The notes: a model not told the origin generated them from the letters alone. DNA of 64,000 bases from Sphingomonas sp. UBA978 (GCF_002292295.1 NZ_DBBS01000015.1:231-64230), one strand, 5' to 3'; shown: positions 44,655-53,632, numbered from the stretch's first letter. Made by a program: numbers and translations.

Positions 44655-46417
44655 CGCGGGTCGTTCCCCCAGGGTTGCTGCTCCGCCACCATCGATCGCG
44701 CCGCGCGAATGTCGCCCGCCTCGATCTGGATGCGCAGCCGTTCCTTGTCGCGCGACCGGTACTTTTCCTCCGCGCGATCAATGTCGGCGCCGGCGATGCC
44801 GAGGTCGCGCATCGCGACCCGCGCCATCTTCACCGCCGATTCGAGCACCTCGCGCACGACATAGACCGCCGACGTCTTCTTGAGCTTGATGAGCGCGCGC
44901 CGGTCATAGGCGCGCACGTAGATGGCGGCATCCGGGAACGCCTCGTGGACGCCCTCCAGCGTGTCGGGTTCGATCTGGTCGCCGTCGATGCAGAACAGGA
45001 TCAGCTCCGCCTCCGCCGCGCCCGCCTGCCGCAACAGGTCGACCCGGGTGCCGTCGCCGTAATAGACCTTGGCGCCGAATTCGCCGGCGATGTCGATCAT
45101 CTCGATATCGGTGTCAATCAGCGTCACCGGAATGTCCTGCGCCAGCAGCATCTGCCCGACCGTCTGGCCGAACCGGCCGTAGCCGACGATGATCGCATTC
45201 GCCCCGTCCGCCTTCGGCCCGTCGCGCGCCTGGTCCTTGGCGACCGGCTCCTCGCGGAACCGCCTGGTCGCGCCCATCAGGAACGGCGTCGTCGCCATCG
45301 ACAGCGTGATGATCGCCCCGAACAGGCTCGCCGCCTCCGGCGCGACGAGGAACCCGGCCTGCGCCTGCGCGAACAGCACGAAGCCGAACTCGCCGCCCTG
45401 GCTGAGCAACAGCCCCAGCGCCAGCGCGCTGCGCCACGTCATCTTGAACGCCATGCCGATCAGGGTGATGACCGCCGTCTTGGTCGCGATCAGCGCCAGC
45501 GCCATCGACAGCACGAGCAGCGGCCGGTCGGCGATCGCCTGCAGGTTGAGCAGCATGCCGACCGCGAGGAAGAACAGGCCGAGCAGGATCGACCGGAACG
45601 GATCGACATCCGCCTCCAGCTCGTGCCGGTACGGGCTGTCCGCCAGCATCACGCCCGCGATGAACGCGCCGAGCGCGGTCGACAGCCCGAGCGATTCCAT
45701 CAGCGCTGCGCTGGCGATGACGGTGAACAGCGCGGCGAACACGAACATCTCGCGCTCGCCGAGATTACCGATCAGCCGGAACAACGGCCGCAGCAGGAAC
45801 CGCCCGGCGAGGATCAGCCCCGCCACCGCGAGCAGGGTATAGACCGCGAGCAGCCATCCCGGCGGGCCGTTGGCGTCGGCGGGATTGCGGCTCATCGCCG
45901 CGACGATCGTGATGAGCGGCACGATCGACAGGTCCTGGAACAGCAGGATCGAGAACGCCCGCTCGCCGAACGGTGTCCGCATCCGGCCCGAGGATTGCAG
46001 CATCGGCAGCACCTGCGCGGTCGACGACAACGCCAGCGGCAGGCCGAGCGCGAACGCCGCCGGCACCGAGAAGCGCGCCAGCCCCCACACCACCGCGGTG
46101 ATCGCGAGGCCGCAGGCGACGACCTGCAACAGCCCGAGGCCGAAAATCTCCTGCTTCATCCGCCACAGCCGCGTCGGATTGAGCTCCAGCCCGACGACGA
46201 ACAGCAGCAAGGTGATGCCGAGCTCGGCGATTCCCATCTTCGATTCGGCATCGCCGACGAGGCCGAGCACATGCGGCCCGACCACCGCGCCGGCGACGAG
46301 GAACCCCAGCGTCGCACCCAGCCCCAATTTGCGGAACAGCAGGACGGAAGCGAGGCCGAATCCGAGCAGGATCATCCCGTCGCGCAGCATCGACACGCCC
46401 TCGGCCGCCTCATGCAT
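44651..46417 (-). CDS. Monovalent cation:proton antiporter-2 (KefB/KefC type)
   Basis: 588 residues. The N-terminal part is a CPA2 exchanger with about 12 helices (GATLGFLVAGAVVGPHVLGL, LFLVG-like LLLFVVGLELNP, FQDLSIVPL). From about 420 comes a TrkA-N/RCK nucleotide domain with IIVGYGRFGQTVGQMLL and LIDTDIEMID. It likely exports potassium under electrophile stress. No KefF/KefG partner is visible. It overlaps the IscU-like gene by eight bases. Confidence 0.93.
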   Translation of the reverse strand: MHEAAEGVSMLRDGMILLGFGLASVLLFRKLGLGATLGFLVAGAVVGPHVLGLVGDAESKMGIAELGITLLLFVVGLELNPTRLWRMKQEIFGLGLLQVVACGLAITAVVWGLARFSVPAAFALGLPLALSSTAQVLPMLQSSGRMRTPFGERAFSILLFQDLSIVPLITIVAAMSRNPADANGPPGWLLAVYTLLAVAGLILAGRFLLRPLFRLIGNLGEREMFVFAALFTVIASAALMESLGLSTALGAFIAGVMLADSPYRHELEADVDPFRSILLGLFFLAVGMLLNLQAIADRPLLVLSMALALIATKTAVITLIGMAFKMTWRSALALGLLLSQGGEFGFVLFAQAQAGFLVAPEAASLFGAIITLSMATTPFLMGATRRFREEPVAKDQARDGPKADGANAIIVGYGRFGQTVGQMLLAQDIPVTLIDTDIEMIDIAGEFGAKVYYGDGTRVDLLRQAGAAEAELILFCIDGDQIEPDTLEGVHEAFPDAAIYVRAYDRRALIKLKKTSAVYVVREVLESAVKMARVAMRDLGIAGADIDRAEEKYRSRDKERLRIQIEAGDIRAARSMVAEQQPWGNDPR

Positions 46418-46847
46418 GCGCGCGGGCCTCGCGGGCGGCGAATGCGGCCTCGGCCGCCGCCTCGAACGCCAGCCGGATCGAGGGATGGCGCGCGCTATAG
46501 GTCAGCGCCGGTTCGAACACGCCGATCCCCGGCCAGTCCGGCATCACGCCCTCGCCCGCCAGCCATGCGGTCAGCGCATCGCGCGCGTCGGCCAGCTGCT
46601 CGGGCGTCTTGCCGAGGATCTGCGCGGCGAGCAGCGACGACGACGCCTGCCCCAGCGCGCAGGCGCGGACCAGCAGCCCGACCTCGCTCACCCGGCCGTC
46701 GTCGTCGACGCCGACGTCCACCGTCACCCGGCTGCCGCAGATCGGCGAGCGCTTCTCGGCGGTCGCCGCCGCATGTTCGAGCCGCGCATGATGCGGGATC
46801 GACGCCGCCAGCCGCAGGATCTCGGCATTGTACAGGGGGGCGTTCAT
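46410..46847 (-). CDS. IscU/NifU-like iron-sulfur scaffold family protein
   Basis: 145 residues. Two scaffold cysteines are apparent, in SPICGSRVTVDV (about 37) and VRACALGQASSSLLA (about 64), each in the right family context. The third IscU cysteine, expected near the C-terminal SARHPSIRLAFEAA segment, is absent. This variant is common in sphingomonads. It may carry clusters or metal differently, or may have lost the function. It overlaps the genes on both sides (4 and 8 bases). Confidence 0.82.
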   Translation of the reverse strand: MNAPLYNAEILRLAASIPHHARLEHAAATAEKRSPICGSRVTVDVGVDDDGRVSEVGLLVRACALGQASSSLLAAQILGKTPEQLADARDALTAWLAGEGVMPDWPGIGVFEPALTYSARHPSIRLAFEAAAEAAFAAREARAHA

Positions 46848-47407
46848 GGCTGGCCACTCGCATTGTCGGGTCGCTCGAGGCTCTGCCGCGAGCCGAACAC
46901 CGGCTGGCCGCGACGGCGGCGGTCGACGAAATCGGCGATCCCCGCGCTCGTCGCGTTGAGCAGATTGTAGCTGCGCGAATCGGTCATCCACGCCGGTCGC
47001 TGCGCCGGCCCGCCGCGCGCGGTATCGACCAGCAGCGCGGCGACCAGAAAGCCGAGGCTGGCGATGATGAGCCCCTTCAGCGCGCCGAAGCCGAAGCCCA
47101 GCGCGCGGTCGACCGGCCCCAGGATCGACTGCCGCGTCCGCTTGCCGATCGCATTGGCGACCAGCTTGCCGCCCAGATAGGTGCCGCCGGCGATCACCGT
47201 GAACGCCCCCACCGCCGCGCCCGACGGCGTGCCGATCACGGTGGCCAGCTTGGCGGCGAGCGCGACGTGGAACAGCTTGAGCATCGCGACGATCGCGATC
47301 CACGCGAACAGCGACAACACCTCGGTGACGAAGCCGCGCTTCAACCCCATCAAAGCGGCGCCGCCCACGGCGACGAGTACGATCATGTCCAGTGCGGTCA
47401 GCCCCAT
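46844..47407 (-). CDS. cvpA: CvpA family membrane protein
   Basis: 187 residues with four hydrophobic helices. LTALDMIVLVAVGGAALMGLKRGFVTEVLSL is the CvpA start, and LGPVDRALGFGFGALKGLII is the conserved third segment. CvpA is linked to colicin V production and envelope stress. It is first in the cvpA-IscU-Kef-DUF423 run, all joined by short overlaps. Confidence 0.9.
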   Translation of the reverse strand: MGLTALDMIVLVAVGGAALMGLKRGFVTEVLSLFAWIAIVAMLKLFHVALAAKLATVIGTPSGAAVGAFTVIAGGTYLGGKLVANAIGKRTRQSILGPVDRALGFGFGALKGLIIASLGFLVAALLVDTARGGPAQRPAWMTDSRSYNLLNATSAGIADFVDRRRRGQPVFGSRQSLERPDNASGQP

Positions 47408-47505
47408 GATGGGGGAATAGGGATGCGCGGGGCCTGCGGCTAGTCCCGCGCATGCAGATCGCCGCGGGCCCCGCCCTCAGCCTGTCGCCGGCTTCGCCGT
47501 CTCGT

Positions 47506-47544
47506 CCCTCTCCCGTCGGGAGAGGGAGGGAGGCGCGTAGCGCC
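47506..47544. repeat. GC-rich palindromic element
   Basis: CCCTCTCCC and GGGAGAGGG (47506-47526) form a perfect 9-base-arm hairpin, followed by a second palindrome GGCGC/GCGCC (47532-47544). It lies in the 156-base gap between cvpA and radA, which holds no gene. It has no T-run, and it resembles the element at 5461. Confidence 0.55.
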
Positions 47545-47563
47545 GGAAGGGTGAGGGTGCGCC

Positions 47564-48937
47564 TCAGCCCCGCCCCAGCATATGGTCCACGAACTGCCCC
47601 AGCGTGCGGAACCCCGTCAGCCGCAACGGGCTGTCGTCCTTCGCCACCGCCGCCGGCACCAGCGCGCGTTCGAACCCCAGCTTCGCCGCCTCCTTCAGCC
47701 GCAGCGCGCCATGCGCGACCGGACGCACCTCGCCCGAGAGCGCCACCTCGCCGAACGCCACGGCGTCGACCGGCACCGGCCGCTCGGACAGCGCCGAGAT
47801 CAGCGCCGCCGCCACCGCCATGTCCGCCGCCGGGTCCTGCACGCGATAGCCGCCGGCGATGTTGAGATAGACTTCGGCGCTGGAAAAGCTCAGCCCGCAG
47901 CGCGCCTCGAGCACGGCGAGGATCATCGCCAGCCGCCCGCTGTCCCAGCCGACCACCGCGCGCCGCGGCGTCGCGCCGCTCGCCAGCCGCACGACCAGCG
48001 CCTGGATCTCGACCAGCACCGGTCGCGTCCCCTCCAGCGCGGGGAACACCGTCGTCCCTGTCACCCCCTCGTCGCGCTGGGTCAGGAACAGCGCGGACGG
48101 GTTGGACACCTCCTCCAGCCCCTCGCTCTGCATCGAGAAGACGCCGATCTCGTCGGTCCCGCCGAAGCGGTTCTTGATCGCGCGCAGGATGCGATACTGG
48201 TGGCTGCGCTCGCCCTCGAACGCCAGCACCGTGTCGACCATATGTTCGAGCACGCGCGGCCCGGCGATCGACCCGTCCTTGGTGACATGCCCCACCAGCA
48301 CCAGCGCGGTGCCGCGCTCCTTGGCGAAGCGGATCAGCTCCTGACTCGACGCGCGCACCTGGCTCACCGTCCCGGGCGCGCCCTCGATCAGGTCGGAATG
48401 CATCGTCTGGATCGAATCGATCACCAGCAGCGCCGGCGGCGGCCCCAGCGACAGCGTCGTCAGGATGTCGCGGGTCGAGGTCGCCGCGGCGAGCTGCACC
48501 GGCGCGTTGCCCAGCCCCAGCCGCCGCGCACGGAGCCGCACCTGATCCGCCGCCTCCTCGCCCGAGACATAGGCGACGCTGCGCCCGGCCAACGCCAGCT
48601 TTGCCGCCGCCTGCAGCAGCAGGGTCGACTTGCCGATCCCGGGATCGCCCCCGATCAGCGTCGCCGACCCCTCGACGAAGCCGCCGCCCAGCGCCCGATC
48701 GAGTTCGGCGATCCCCGTCGCCATCCGCTCGGGCAGCACGATGTCGGCGTCCAGCCCGACCAGCTGCACGGTGCGCCCACCGGTGCGCAGGTCGTGCTTG
48801 GCCTGAAACGGCGTCACCACCGCCCCCGCCTCCTCGACCATCGTGTTCCATTCCGCGCAATCGCCGCACTGCCCCGCCCAGCGCGGCGACACCGATCCGC
48901 ATGCCTGACACACGTAACGCTTCTGGGGTTTCGCCAT
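47564..48937 (-). CDS. radA: DNA repair protein RadA
   Basis: 457 residues. The N-terminal zinc finger has CQACGSVSPRWAGQCGDC. The RecA-like core has Walker A GGDPGIGKSTLLLQ (about 95) and the RadA-specific KNRFGGTDEIG. The Lon-like C-terminal domain includes YLNIAGGYRVQDPAADMA. It promotes branch migration in recombination. I chose ATG 48937 because the zinc finger starts there. Confidence 0.96.
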   Translation of the reverse strand: MAKPQKRYVCQACGSVSPRWAGQCGDCAEWNTMVEEAGAVVTPFQAKHDLRTGGRTVQLVGLDADIVLPERMATGIAELDRALGGGFVEGSATLIGGDPGIGKSTLLLQAAAKLALAGRSVAYVSGEEAADQVRLRARRLGLGNAPVQLAAATSTRDILTTLSLGPPPALLVIDSIQTMHSDLIEGAPGTVSQVRASSQELIRFAKERGTALVLVGHVTKDGSIAGPRVLEHMVDTVLAFEGERSHQYRILRAIKNRFGGTDEIGVFSMQSEGLEEVSNPSALFLTQRDEGVTGTTVFPALEGTRPVLVEIQALVVRLASGATPRRAVVGWDSGRLAMILAVLEARCGLSFSSAEVYLNIAGGYRVQDPAADMAVAAALISALSERPVPVDAVAFGEVALSGEVRPVAHGALRLKEAAKLGFERALVPAAVAKDDSPLRLTGFRTLGQFVDHMLGRG

Positions 48938-49033
48938 GCGGAACGCCCTAACCGAAAGAGAACGGGAGGGGAACAGAAAATGCGACTTCGGGCTATGCTG
49001 CGCCTGCCGCGGCACGGTCGAGCGGCGTCGCCG

Positions 49034-49732
49034 TCACCCCGGGATCTTGAGCCCCCGCTGCACCGCCGGCCGCGCCAGTCCGCGCGCCAGCCACGCCCTC
49101 ACATTGCCGAACCGCTCGAACCCGACCAGATCGCCCGCGCCATAGAAGCCGGTCAATCCGTTGACCCAGCCCAGCATCGCAATGTCGGCGATCGAATAAT
49201 CGTCGCCCAGGAACCAGTCGCGCCCGTCCAGTGCCGCGTCCATCACCCCCAGCAGCCGTGCCGCCTCGGCCACGTAACGGTCGCGCGGCCGCTTGTCCTC
49301 GAAGTCCTTGCCGGCGAACTTGTGGAAGAAGCCGACCTGCCCGAACATCGGCCCCACGCCGCCCATCTGGAACATCAGCCACTGGATCGCCTGCCAGCGT
49401 CCCGCCGGATCGATCGGCACGAACCGGCCCGTCTTGTCCGCCAGGTACAACAGGATCGCGCCGCTTTCGAACAGGCCGAACGGCACACCGCCCGGCCCGT
49501 CGGGATCGACGATCGCGGGAATCTTGCCATTGGGGTTGAGCGACAGGAACGCCGGCGATTTCTGGTCGTCGCGCGCGAAGTCGACCTTGTGCGCCTCGTA
49601 CGGCAACCCGGTCTCCTCCAGCATGATCGACACCTTCACCCCGTTGGGCGTCGGCAGCGAATAGAGTTGCAGGCGGTCGGGATGCTGCGCCGGCCAGCGC
49701 GTGCTGATCGGAAAGGCGGACACATCGGTCAT
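49034..49732 (-). CDS. Glutathione S-transferase, nu-class (YghU/YfcG-like)
   Basis: 232 residues. The N-terminal thioredoxin fold starts LQLYSLPTPNGVKVSIMLEE, the TPNG motif of the nu class that binds two glutathiones and has disulfide-bond reductase activity. LNPNGKIPAIVD with LFESGAILLYLA follows. The all-helical C-terminal half contains WFLGDDYSIADIAMLGWV. It is divergent from the glycosyltransferase gene. Confidence 0.9.
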   Translation of the reverse strand: MTDVSAFPISTRWPAQHPDRLQLYSLPTPNGVKVSIMLEETGLPYEAHKVDFARDDQKSPAFLSLNPNGKIPAIVDPDGPGGVPFGLFESGAILLYLADKTGRFVPIDPAGRWQAIQWLMFQMGGVGPMFGQVGFFHKFAGKDFEDKRPRDRYVAEAARLLGVMDAALDGRDWFLGDDYSIADIAMLGWVNGLTGFYGAGDLVGFERFGNVRAWLARGLARPAVQRGLKIPG

Positions 49733-49788
49733 AAATATAGCCTCCGTCGTGGAAGCGCACGACATAGCCACGCCACATTCGCGACGCT

Positions 49789-50949
49789 ATGGCCCGCGCC
49801 AGCATGCAACCTTCAGACCTTCGTGTCGCGCTGTTCAGCGGCAATTACAATTACACCCGCGACGGCGCCAATCAGGCGCTGAACCTGCTCGTGCGCCATC
49901 TGCTCGCCCACGGCGTCGCGGTGCGCGTCTATTCGCCGACCACCGAACGCCCGGCCTTCGCCCCGGTCGGCGACCTCGTCTCCGTCCCGGCGATCCCGAT
50001 GCCGGCGGGGCGAGAGGAATATCGGCTGGCGCGCTATCTGCCCGCCGCCACCCGCGCCGATCTGGAGGCGTTCGCGCCCAACATCGTCCACGTCTCCGCC
50101 CCCGACCTGCTCAACCATGGCGCGGTCAGCTGGGCACGCCGGCAGGGCATCCCCAGCGTCGCCTCGTTCCACACGCGCTTCGAAACCTATTTCCGCTATT
50201 ATCGCATCGGCTTTCTGGAACCGGTCATCAAGGCGATCATGACCCGCTTCTACAACCGGGTCGACCGGGTCATGCCGCCGAGCCCGAGCATGGGCACGCT
50301 GTTGCAGGACTGGGGCGTCACCACGCCGATCACCATCTGGTCGCGCGGGATCGATCACGACCGCTTCACACCGGCGCGGCGGGACGATGCGTGGCGCCGC
50401 GGCCTCGGCATCGCCGACGACGAGATCGCGATCGGCTTCCTCGGCCGGCTGGTGAAGGAAAAGGGCCTCGACGTCTTCGCCGAGGTCGTCAAGCAGCTCA
50501 CCCGCCGCGGCGTACCGCACAAGGTGCTCGTCGTCGGCAAGGGGCCGGCACAGGACTGGTTCGCGCAGCAGGCCCCCGGTGCGATCTTCGCCGGCTTCCA
50601 GTCGGGGAACGACCTCGGCCGCGCGGTCGCGTCGATGGACGTGTTCTTCAACCCCTCGATCACCGAGACGTTCGGCAACGTGACAACCGAGGCGATGGCG
50701 GCCGGTGTCCCCGTCGTCGCCGCACGCGCGACCGGCGCGGTCGATCTGGTCGAGGACGGCGTCACCGGCTTCCTCGTCGCGCCCACCGACGTCGCCGGCT
50801 ATGCCGACGCCATCGCCCGCATCGTCGCCAACCCCACCCTCAAGCGCACCATGGCCGCCGCCGGTGCCGCACGGGCGGACGGCTATCGCTGGGACACGGC
50901 CAACCAGACCGTGCTGGATACGTATCTGGAGCTACACGCCGGCCGCTAG
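49789..50949 (+). CDS. Glycosyltransferase family 4 (SqdX/MgtA-like)
   Basis: 386 residues. GT-B fold: the N-terminal acceptor domain has FSGNYNYTRDGANQALN and VHVSAPDLLNHGAV, and the donor domain has IGFLGRLVKEKGLDVF and the EX7E region TETFGNVTTEAMAAG with PVVAARATGAVDLVEDG. The closest relatives I know glycosylate lipids or sugars in the membrane (sulfoquinovosyl- or mannosyltransferases). Acceptor and donor are not determined. Confidence 0.9.
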   Translation: MARASMQPSDLRVALFSGNYNYTRDGANQALNLLVRHLLAHGVAVRVYSPTTERPAFAPVGDLVSVPAIPMPAGREEYRLARYLPAATRADLEAFAPNIVHVSAPDLLNHGAVSWARRQGIPSVASFHTRFETYFRYYRIGFLEPVIKAIMTRFYNRVDRVMPPSPSMGTLLQDWGVTTPITIWSRGIDHDRFTPARRDDAWRRGLGIADDEIAIGFLGRLVKEKGLDVFAEVVKQLTRRGVPHKVLVVGKGPAQDWFAQQAPGAIFAGFQSGNDLGRAVASMDVFFNPSITETFGNVTTEAMAAGVPVVAARATGAVDLVEDGVTGFLVAPTDVAGYADAIARIVANPTLKRTMAAAGAARADGYRWDTANQTVLDTYLELHAGR

Positions 50950-51124
50950 AATAGGATGACATCGGATTGATCCGAATGTCCGTCAGTTTAACGTCATCCC
51001 GATCTAGGCGGGCGCGCCGGCGCGAGCGCCAGATGTCTGTACCGGGGTCCACCGTGTCGCACGGTCACCGGGTGCCGCACCTATCGGACGGATACCGGGA
51101 TCCGTCTGATAGGCGGAAACGCCC
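50950..51124. other. 175-base convergent intergenic region with two strong hairpins
   Basis: It holds a hairpin ACCGTG-tcg-CACGGT (51051-51065) and a larger one, with 14-base arms 51080-51093 and 51100-51113 (one G-U pair) and a 6-base loop. It lies between the ends of two convergent genes and probably blocks read-through in both directions, though neither stem has a clear T-run. Confidence 0.6.
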
Positions 51125-51415
51125 CTACCCCTCCCGCCAGTCGAACGTCAGCGGTGCCTCGCGGAACGCGAACCGGTCGAGGTGGCTTGCCACCACGCCG
51201 CGCATCCGCTCGACGTCCTCGCCGTCCGGGACGTGCAGCACCACGTCCAGCGTCGCGCTGTCCGCCTTCATCTCCAGCCGCGATCCGTTGGGGAAGGCGA
51301 TCGTCCCCTCCTCCGCGGTAAAGGCCACCTCCATCTTGTGGCTCCAGTGCTTGGCCAACTGCTGGAGGTAGCGGCTCGCCGATCCGGTCGGCACCCGTGC
51401 GACGGAGACGCTCAC
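51125..51415 (-). CDS. DUF2218 domain protein
   Basis: 96 residues. The pattern RYLQQLAKHWSHKMEV, then FPNGSRLEMKADSATL and VVASHLDRFAFREAPLTFDW, is DUF2218, a small alpha/beta domain often encoded near iron/siderophore genes or PadR regulators. Role unknown. The start overlaps the padR stop (ATGA), so it is co-regulated with padR. Confidence 0.87.
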   Translation of the reverse strand: MSVSVARVPTGSASRYLQQLAKHWSHKMEVAFTAEEGTIAFPNGSRLEMKADSATLDVVLHVPDGEDVERMRGVVASHLDRFAFREAPLTFDWREG

Positions 51416-52011
51416 TTGAGCCGCTCGATCTTCTGGACGACCGCGTCGATCATCGCGCTCACCTCGTGCACCGCGTCGTCGGACAATTCCCCACTCTCCA
51501 GCCGCTGCATGACCACGTCGCGCAAATTGCGCATCGATCGCCGGATCGGCGCGCGGTCGCTACGCGCCCGATGCTCGCCCGCCGCTGCCAGCCGCGCCAG
51601 CATTGCCGCGACCAGTTCCGCCTGCTCCGCCAGATGCGCGGTACCTGCCTCGGTCACCCCGAACCGCTTGCGCGTCGTCTCCGACGGCTGCTCGGCGATC
51701 AGCTCCATCTCCGCGAGCATCGTCAGCGCCGGATAGACCATGCCGGGGCTCGGCGCGTAGGCGCCCCCGGTCAGTTCCTCGACCGCCTTGATGAGCTCAT
51801 AGCCGTGGCGCGGTTCGTCGGCGATCATCTTCAACAGCACCAGCCGCAGCTCACCACCATCGAACATCCGTCGGCGCCCGCCGCCGCCGCCGCCACCGCG
51901 GCCATGATCGCGAAACGCCTCGAAGCGTCCCTCGGCACGCGCCGCCCAATGTTCCCAGCCGCCGCGCGGCCCGCAGCCGCGTCCACCGCGGCCGTGCATA
52001 TGTCCAAACAT
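51412..52011 (-). CDS. PadR family transcriptional regulator
   Basis: 199 residues. A Gly/Arg/His-rich N-terminal tail (about 1-45) precedes the winged helix: LRLVLLKMIADEPRHGYELIKAVEELTGGAYAPSPGMVYPALTML, the PadR signature. A C-terminal helical dimerisation part follows. I chose ATG 52011 over an ATG 30 bases upstream that lies in the operator region. It probably represses its own promoter through the palindromes at 52027-52087. Confidence 0.9.
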   Translation of the reverse strand: MFGHMHGRGGRGCGPRGGWEHWAARAEGRFEAFRDHGRGGGGGGGRRRMFDGGELRLVLLKMIADEPRHGYELIKAVEELTGGAYAPSPGMVYPALTMLAEMELIAEQPSETTRKRFGVTEAGTAHLAEQAELVAAMLARLAAAGEHRARSDRAPIRRSMRNLRDVVMQRLESGELSDDAVHEVSAMIDAVVQKIERLK

Positions 52012-52026
52012 CGTGAGTCCTTTTTC

Positions 52027-52087
52027 TATCTCGATACGCACAAGATATATCGCAACGACATCAATGCAAGAGCTTTCGAGATATATC
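52027..52087 (-). promoter_or_regulatory. padR promoter with repeated GATATATC palindromes
   Basis: The perfect 8-base palindrome GATATATC occurs at 52044-52051 and 52080-52087, 36 bases centre to centre, and each is part of an 11-base inverted arm (CAAGATATATC and GATATATCTTG). A related TATCtcGATA lies at 52027-52036. On the minus strand TTGCAT and TATCTT, 16 bases apart, could be the promoter, with the -10 box inside one palindrome, which fits autorepression by the PadR protein. Confidence 0.6.
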
Positions 52088-52115
52088 TTGGCGCAATCTT
52101 GCGTTGATCCGGGAA

Positions 52116-52154
52116 CGCTGCGTCACCCATCCCCTGCGACGGGGTGACGCAGCG
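52116..52154. repeat. Perfect 13-base inverted repeat upstream of rarA
   Basis: CGCTGCGTCACCC (52116-52128) and GGGTGACGCAGCG (52142-52154) are exact complements around a 13-base spacer that itself contains CCCC/GGGG. It lies 24 bases before the rarA ATG and could be an mRNA leader stem, a protein operator, or a terminator for upstream readthrough. Confidence 0.65.
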
Positions 52155-52178
52155 GGCCGCTCCGCTTATCTGCATCGC

Positions 52179-53498
52179 ATGGCAGATCTGCTGACCGGGC
52201 TGGAGCCCGACCCCGTGCCGGATGCCCCCGGCGCCAATGCCCCGCTCGCCGACCGGCTGCGCCCGCGCGCGCTGGCGGACGTCGTCGGTCAGGAGCATCT
52301 CACCGGCCCGGACGGCGCGATCGGGCGGATGGTCGCCGCCGGGCGGCTGTCGTCGATGATCCTCTGGGGACCGCCCGGCACCGGCAAGACCACCATCGCC
52401 CGCCTGCTCGCCGATGCGGTCGACCTGCGCTTCGTCGCGATCTCCGCGGTGTTCTCCGGCGTCGCCGAACTCAAGAAGGCATTCGCGGAAGCGCGCGACC
52501 ATGCCCGGATCGGCAAGCGCACCTTGCTGTTCGTGGACGAGATCCACCGCTTCAACCGCGCGCAGCAGGACGGTTTCCTGCCCTATGTCGAGGACGGCAC
52601 GGTGACGCTGGTCGGCGCGACCACCGAAAATCCCTCGTTCGAGCTCAACGCCGCGTTGCTCAGCCGCGCGCAGGTGCTCATTCTCGAACGTCTCGGCCGC
52701 ACCGCGCTCGAACAATTGATCGACCGGGCGGAGGTGCTGGAGGATCGCCCGCTGCCGCTTACCCCGCCGGCGCGCGACGCCCTGCTCGCCAGCGCCGACG
52801 GCGATGGGCGCTTTCTACTCAACCAGGCGGAGACGCTGTTCTCGGTCGACCTGCCCGAGCCGCTCGATCCCGCCGGCCTGTCGAACTTCCTGCAGCGCCG
52901 CGTCGCGATTTACGACAAGGATCGCGAGGGGCATTACAACCTCATCAGCGCGCTCCACAAATCGATCCGCGGCTCGGACCCGCAGGCTGCGCTCTATTAT
53001 CTGGCGCGGATGCTGACCGCGGGGGAAGAGCCGCTCTATCTGCTGCGTCGCCTTACCCGCGCCGCGGTCGAGGATATCGGCCTCGCCGACCCGCAGGCGC
53101 TGGTCCAGTGCATCGCCGCCAAGGACACCTACGATTTCCTCGGCAGCCCCGAGGGCGAACTCGCGATCGCGCAGGCCTGCCTGTATCTCGCCACCGCCCC
53201 CAAATCGAACGCCGCTTATATGGCGCAGAAGAAGGCGTGGCGGTCGGCGAAGGAGACGGGATCGCTGATGCCCCCCGCGAACATCCTCAACGCCCCGACC
53301 AAGCTGATGAAGCAGATCGGTTATGGCGCGGACTATGCCTACGACCACGATGCCGAGGATGCCTTTTCGGGCGCAAACTACTGGCCCGACGAACTCGAAC
53401 CGCAGCGCTTCTACGAGCCGACCGGGCGTGGTTTCGAGGCGCGGCTGAAGGAGCGGCTGGCGCATTGGGACGGCCTGCGCCGCGAACGGCGACCCTGA
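52179..53498 (+). CDS. rarA: Replication-associated recombination protein A (MgsA)
   Basis: 439 residues. AAA+ ATPase with Walker A LWGPPGTGKTTIARLLA (about 60-76) and Walker B FVDEIHRFNRAQQD, sensor VGATTENPSFELN, and the family C-terminal tetramerisation part with DFLGSPEGELAIAQACLYLATAPKSN. It acts at stalled replication forks. Start ATG 52179. Confidence 0.95.
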   Translation: MADLLTGLEPDPVPDAPGANAPLADRLRPRALADVVGQEHLTGPDGAIGRMVAAGRLSSMILWGPPGTGKTTIARLLADAVDLRFVAISAVFSGVAELKKAFAEARDHARIGKRTLLFVDEIHRFNRAQQDGFLPYVEDGTVTLVGATTENPSFELNAALLSRAQVLILERLGRTALEQLIDRAEVLEDRPLPLTPPARDALLASADGDGRFLLNQAETLFSVDLPEPLDPAGLSNFLQRRVAIYDKDREGHYNLISALHKSIRGSDPQAALYYLARMLTAGEEPLYLLRRLTRAAVEDIGLADPQALVQCIAAKDTYDFLGSPEGELAIAQACLYLATAPKSNAAYMAQKKAWRSAKETGSLMPPANILNAPTKLMKQIGYGADYAYDHDAEDAFSGANYWPDELEPQRFYEPTGRGFEARLKERLAHWDGLRRERRP

Positions 53499-53559
53499 CG
53501 CCCGCTCGGCACGACCCCTCTGGACTAGTCGCCCCGCTTGTCGCATGGGGCGAGCCAAC

Positions 53560-53632
53560 GCCGGTTTAGCTCAGCTGGTAGAGCAGCGGTTTTGTAAACC
53601 GAAGGTCGCGGGTTCGATTCCTGCAACCGGCA
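53560..53632 (+). tRNA. tRNA-Thr (anticodon TGT)
   Basis: 73 bases. Acceptor arms GCCGGTT and AACCGGC pair, the anticodon loop TTTGTAA gives TGT, and the T arm is GCGGGTTCGATTCCTGC. CCA is not encoded (CCG follows). The integrase gene that starts the mobile element lies 82 bases downstream, so the 3' half is the probable integration site. Confidence 0.96.

Noticed and set aside
44597..47443. Long plus-strand open frame across the antiporter, IscU-like and cvpA genes
   Set aside because: Shadow of three recognised genes on the other strand; no motif.
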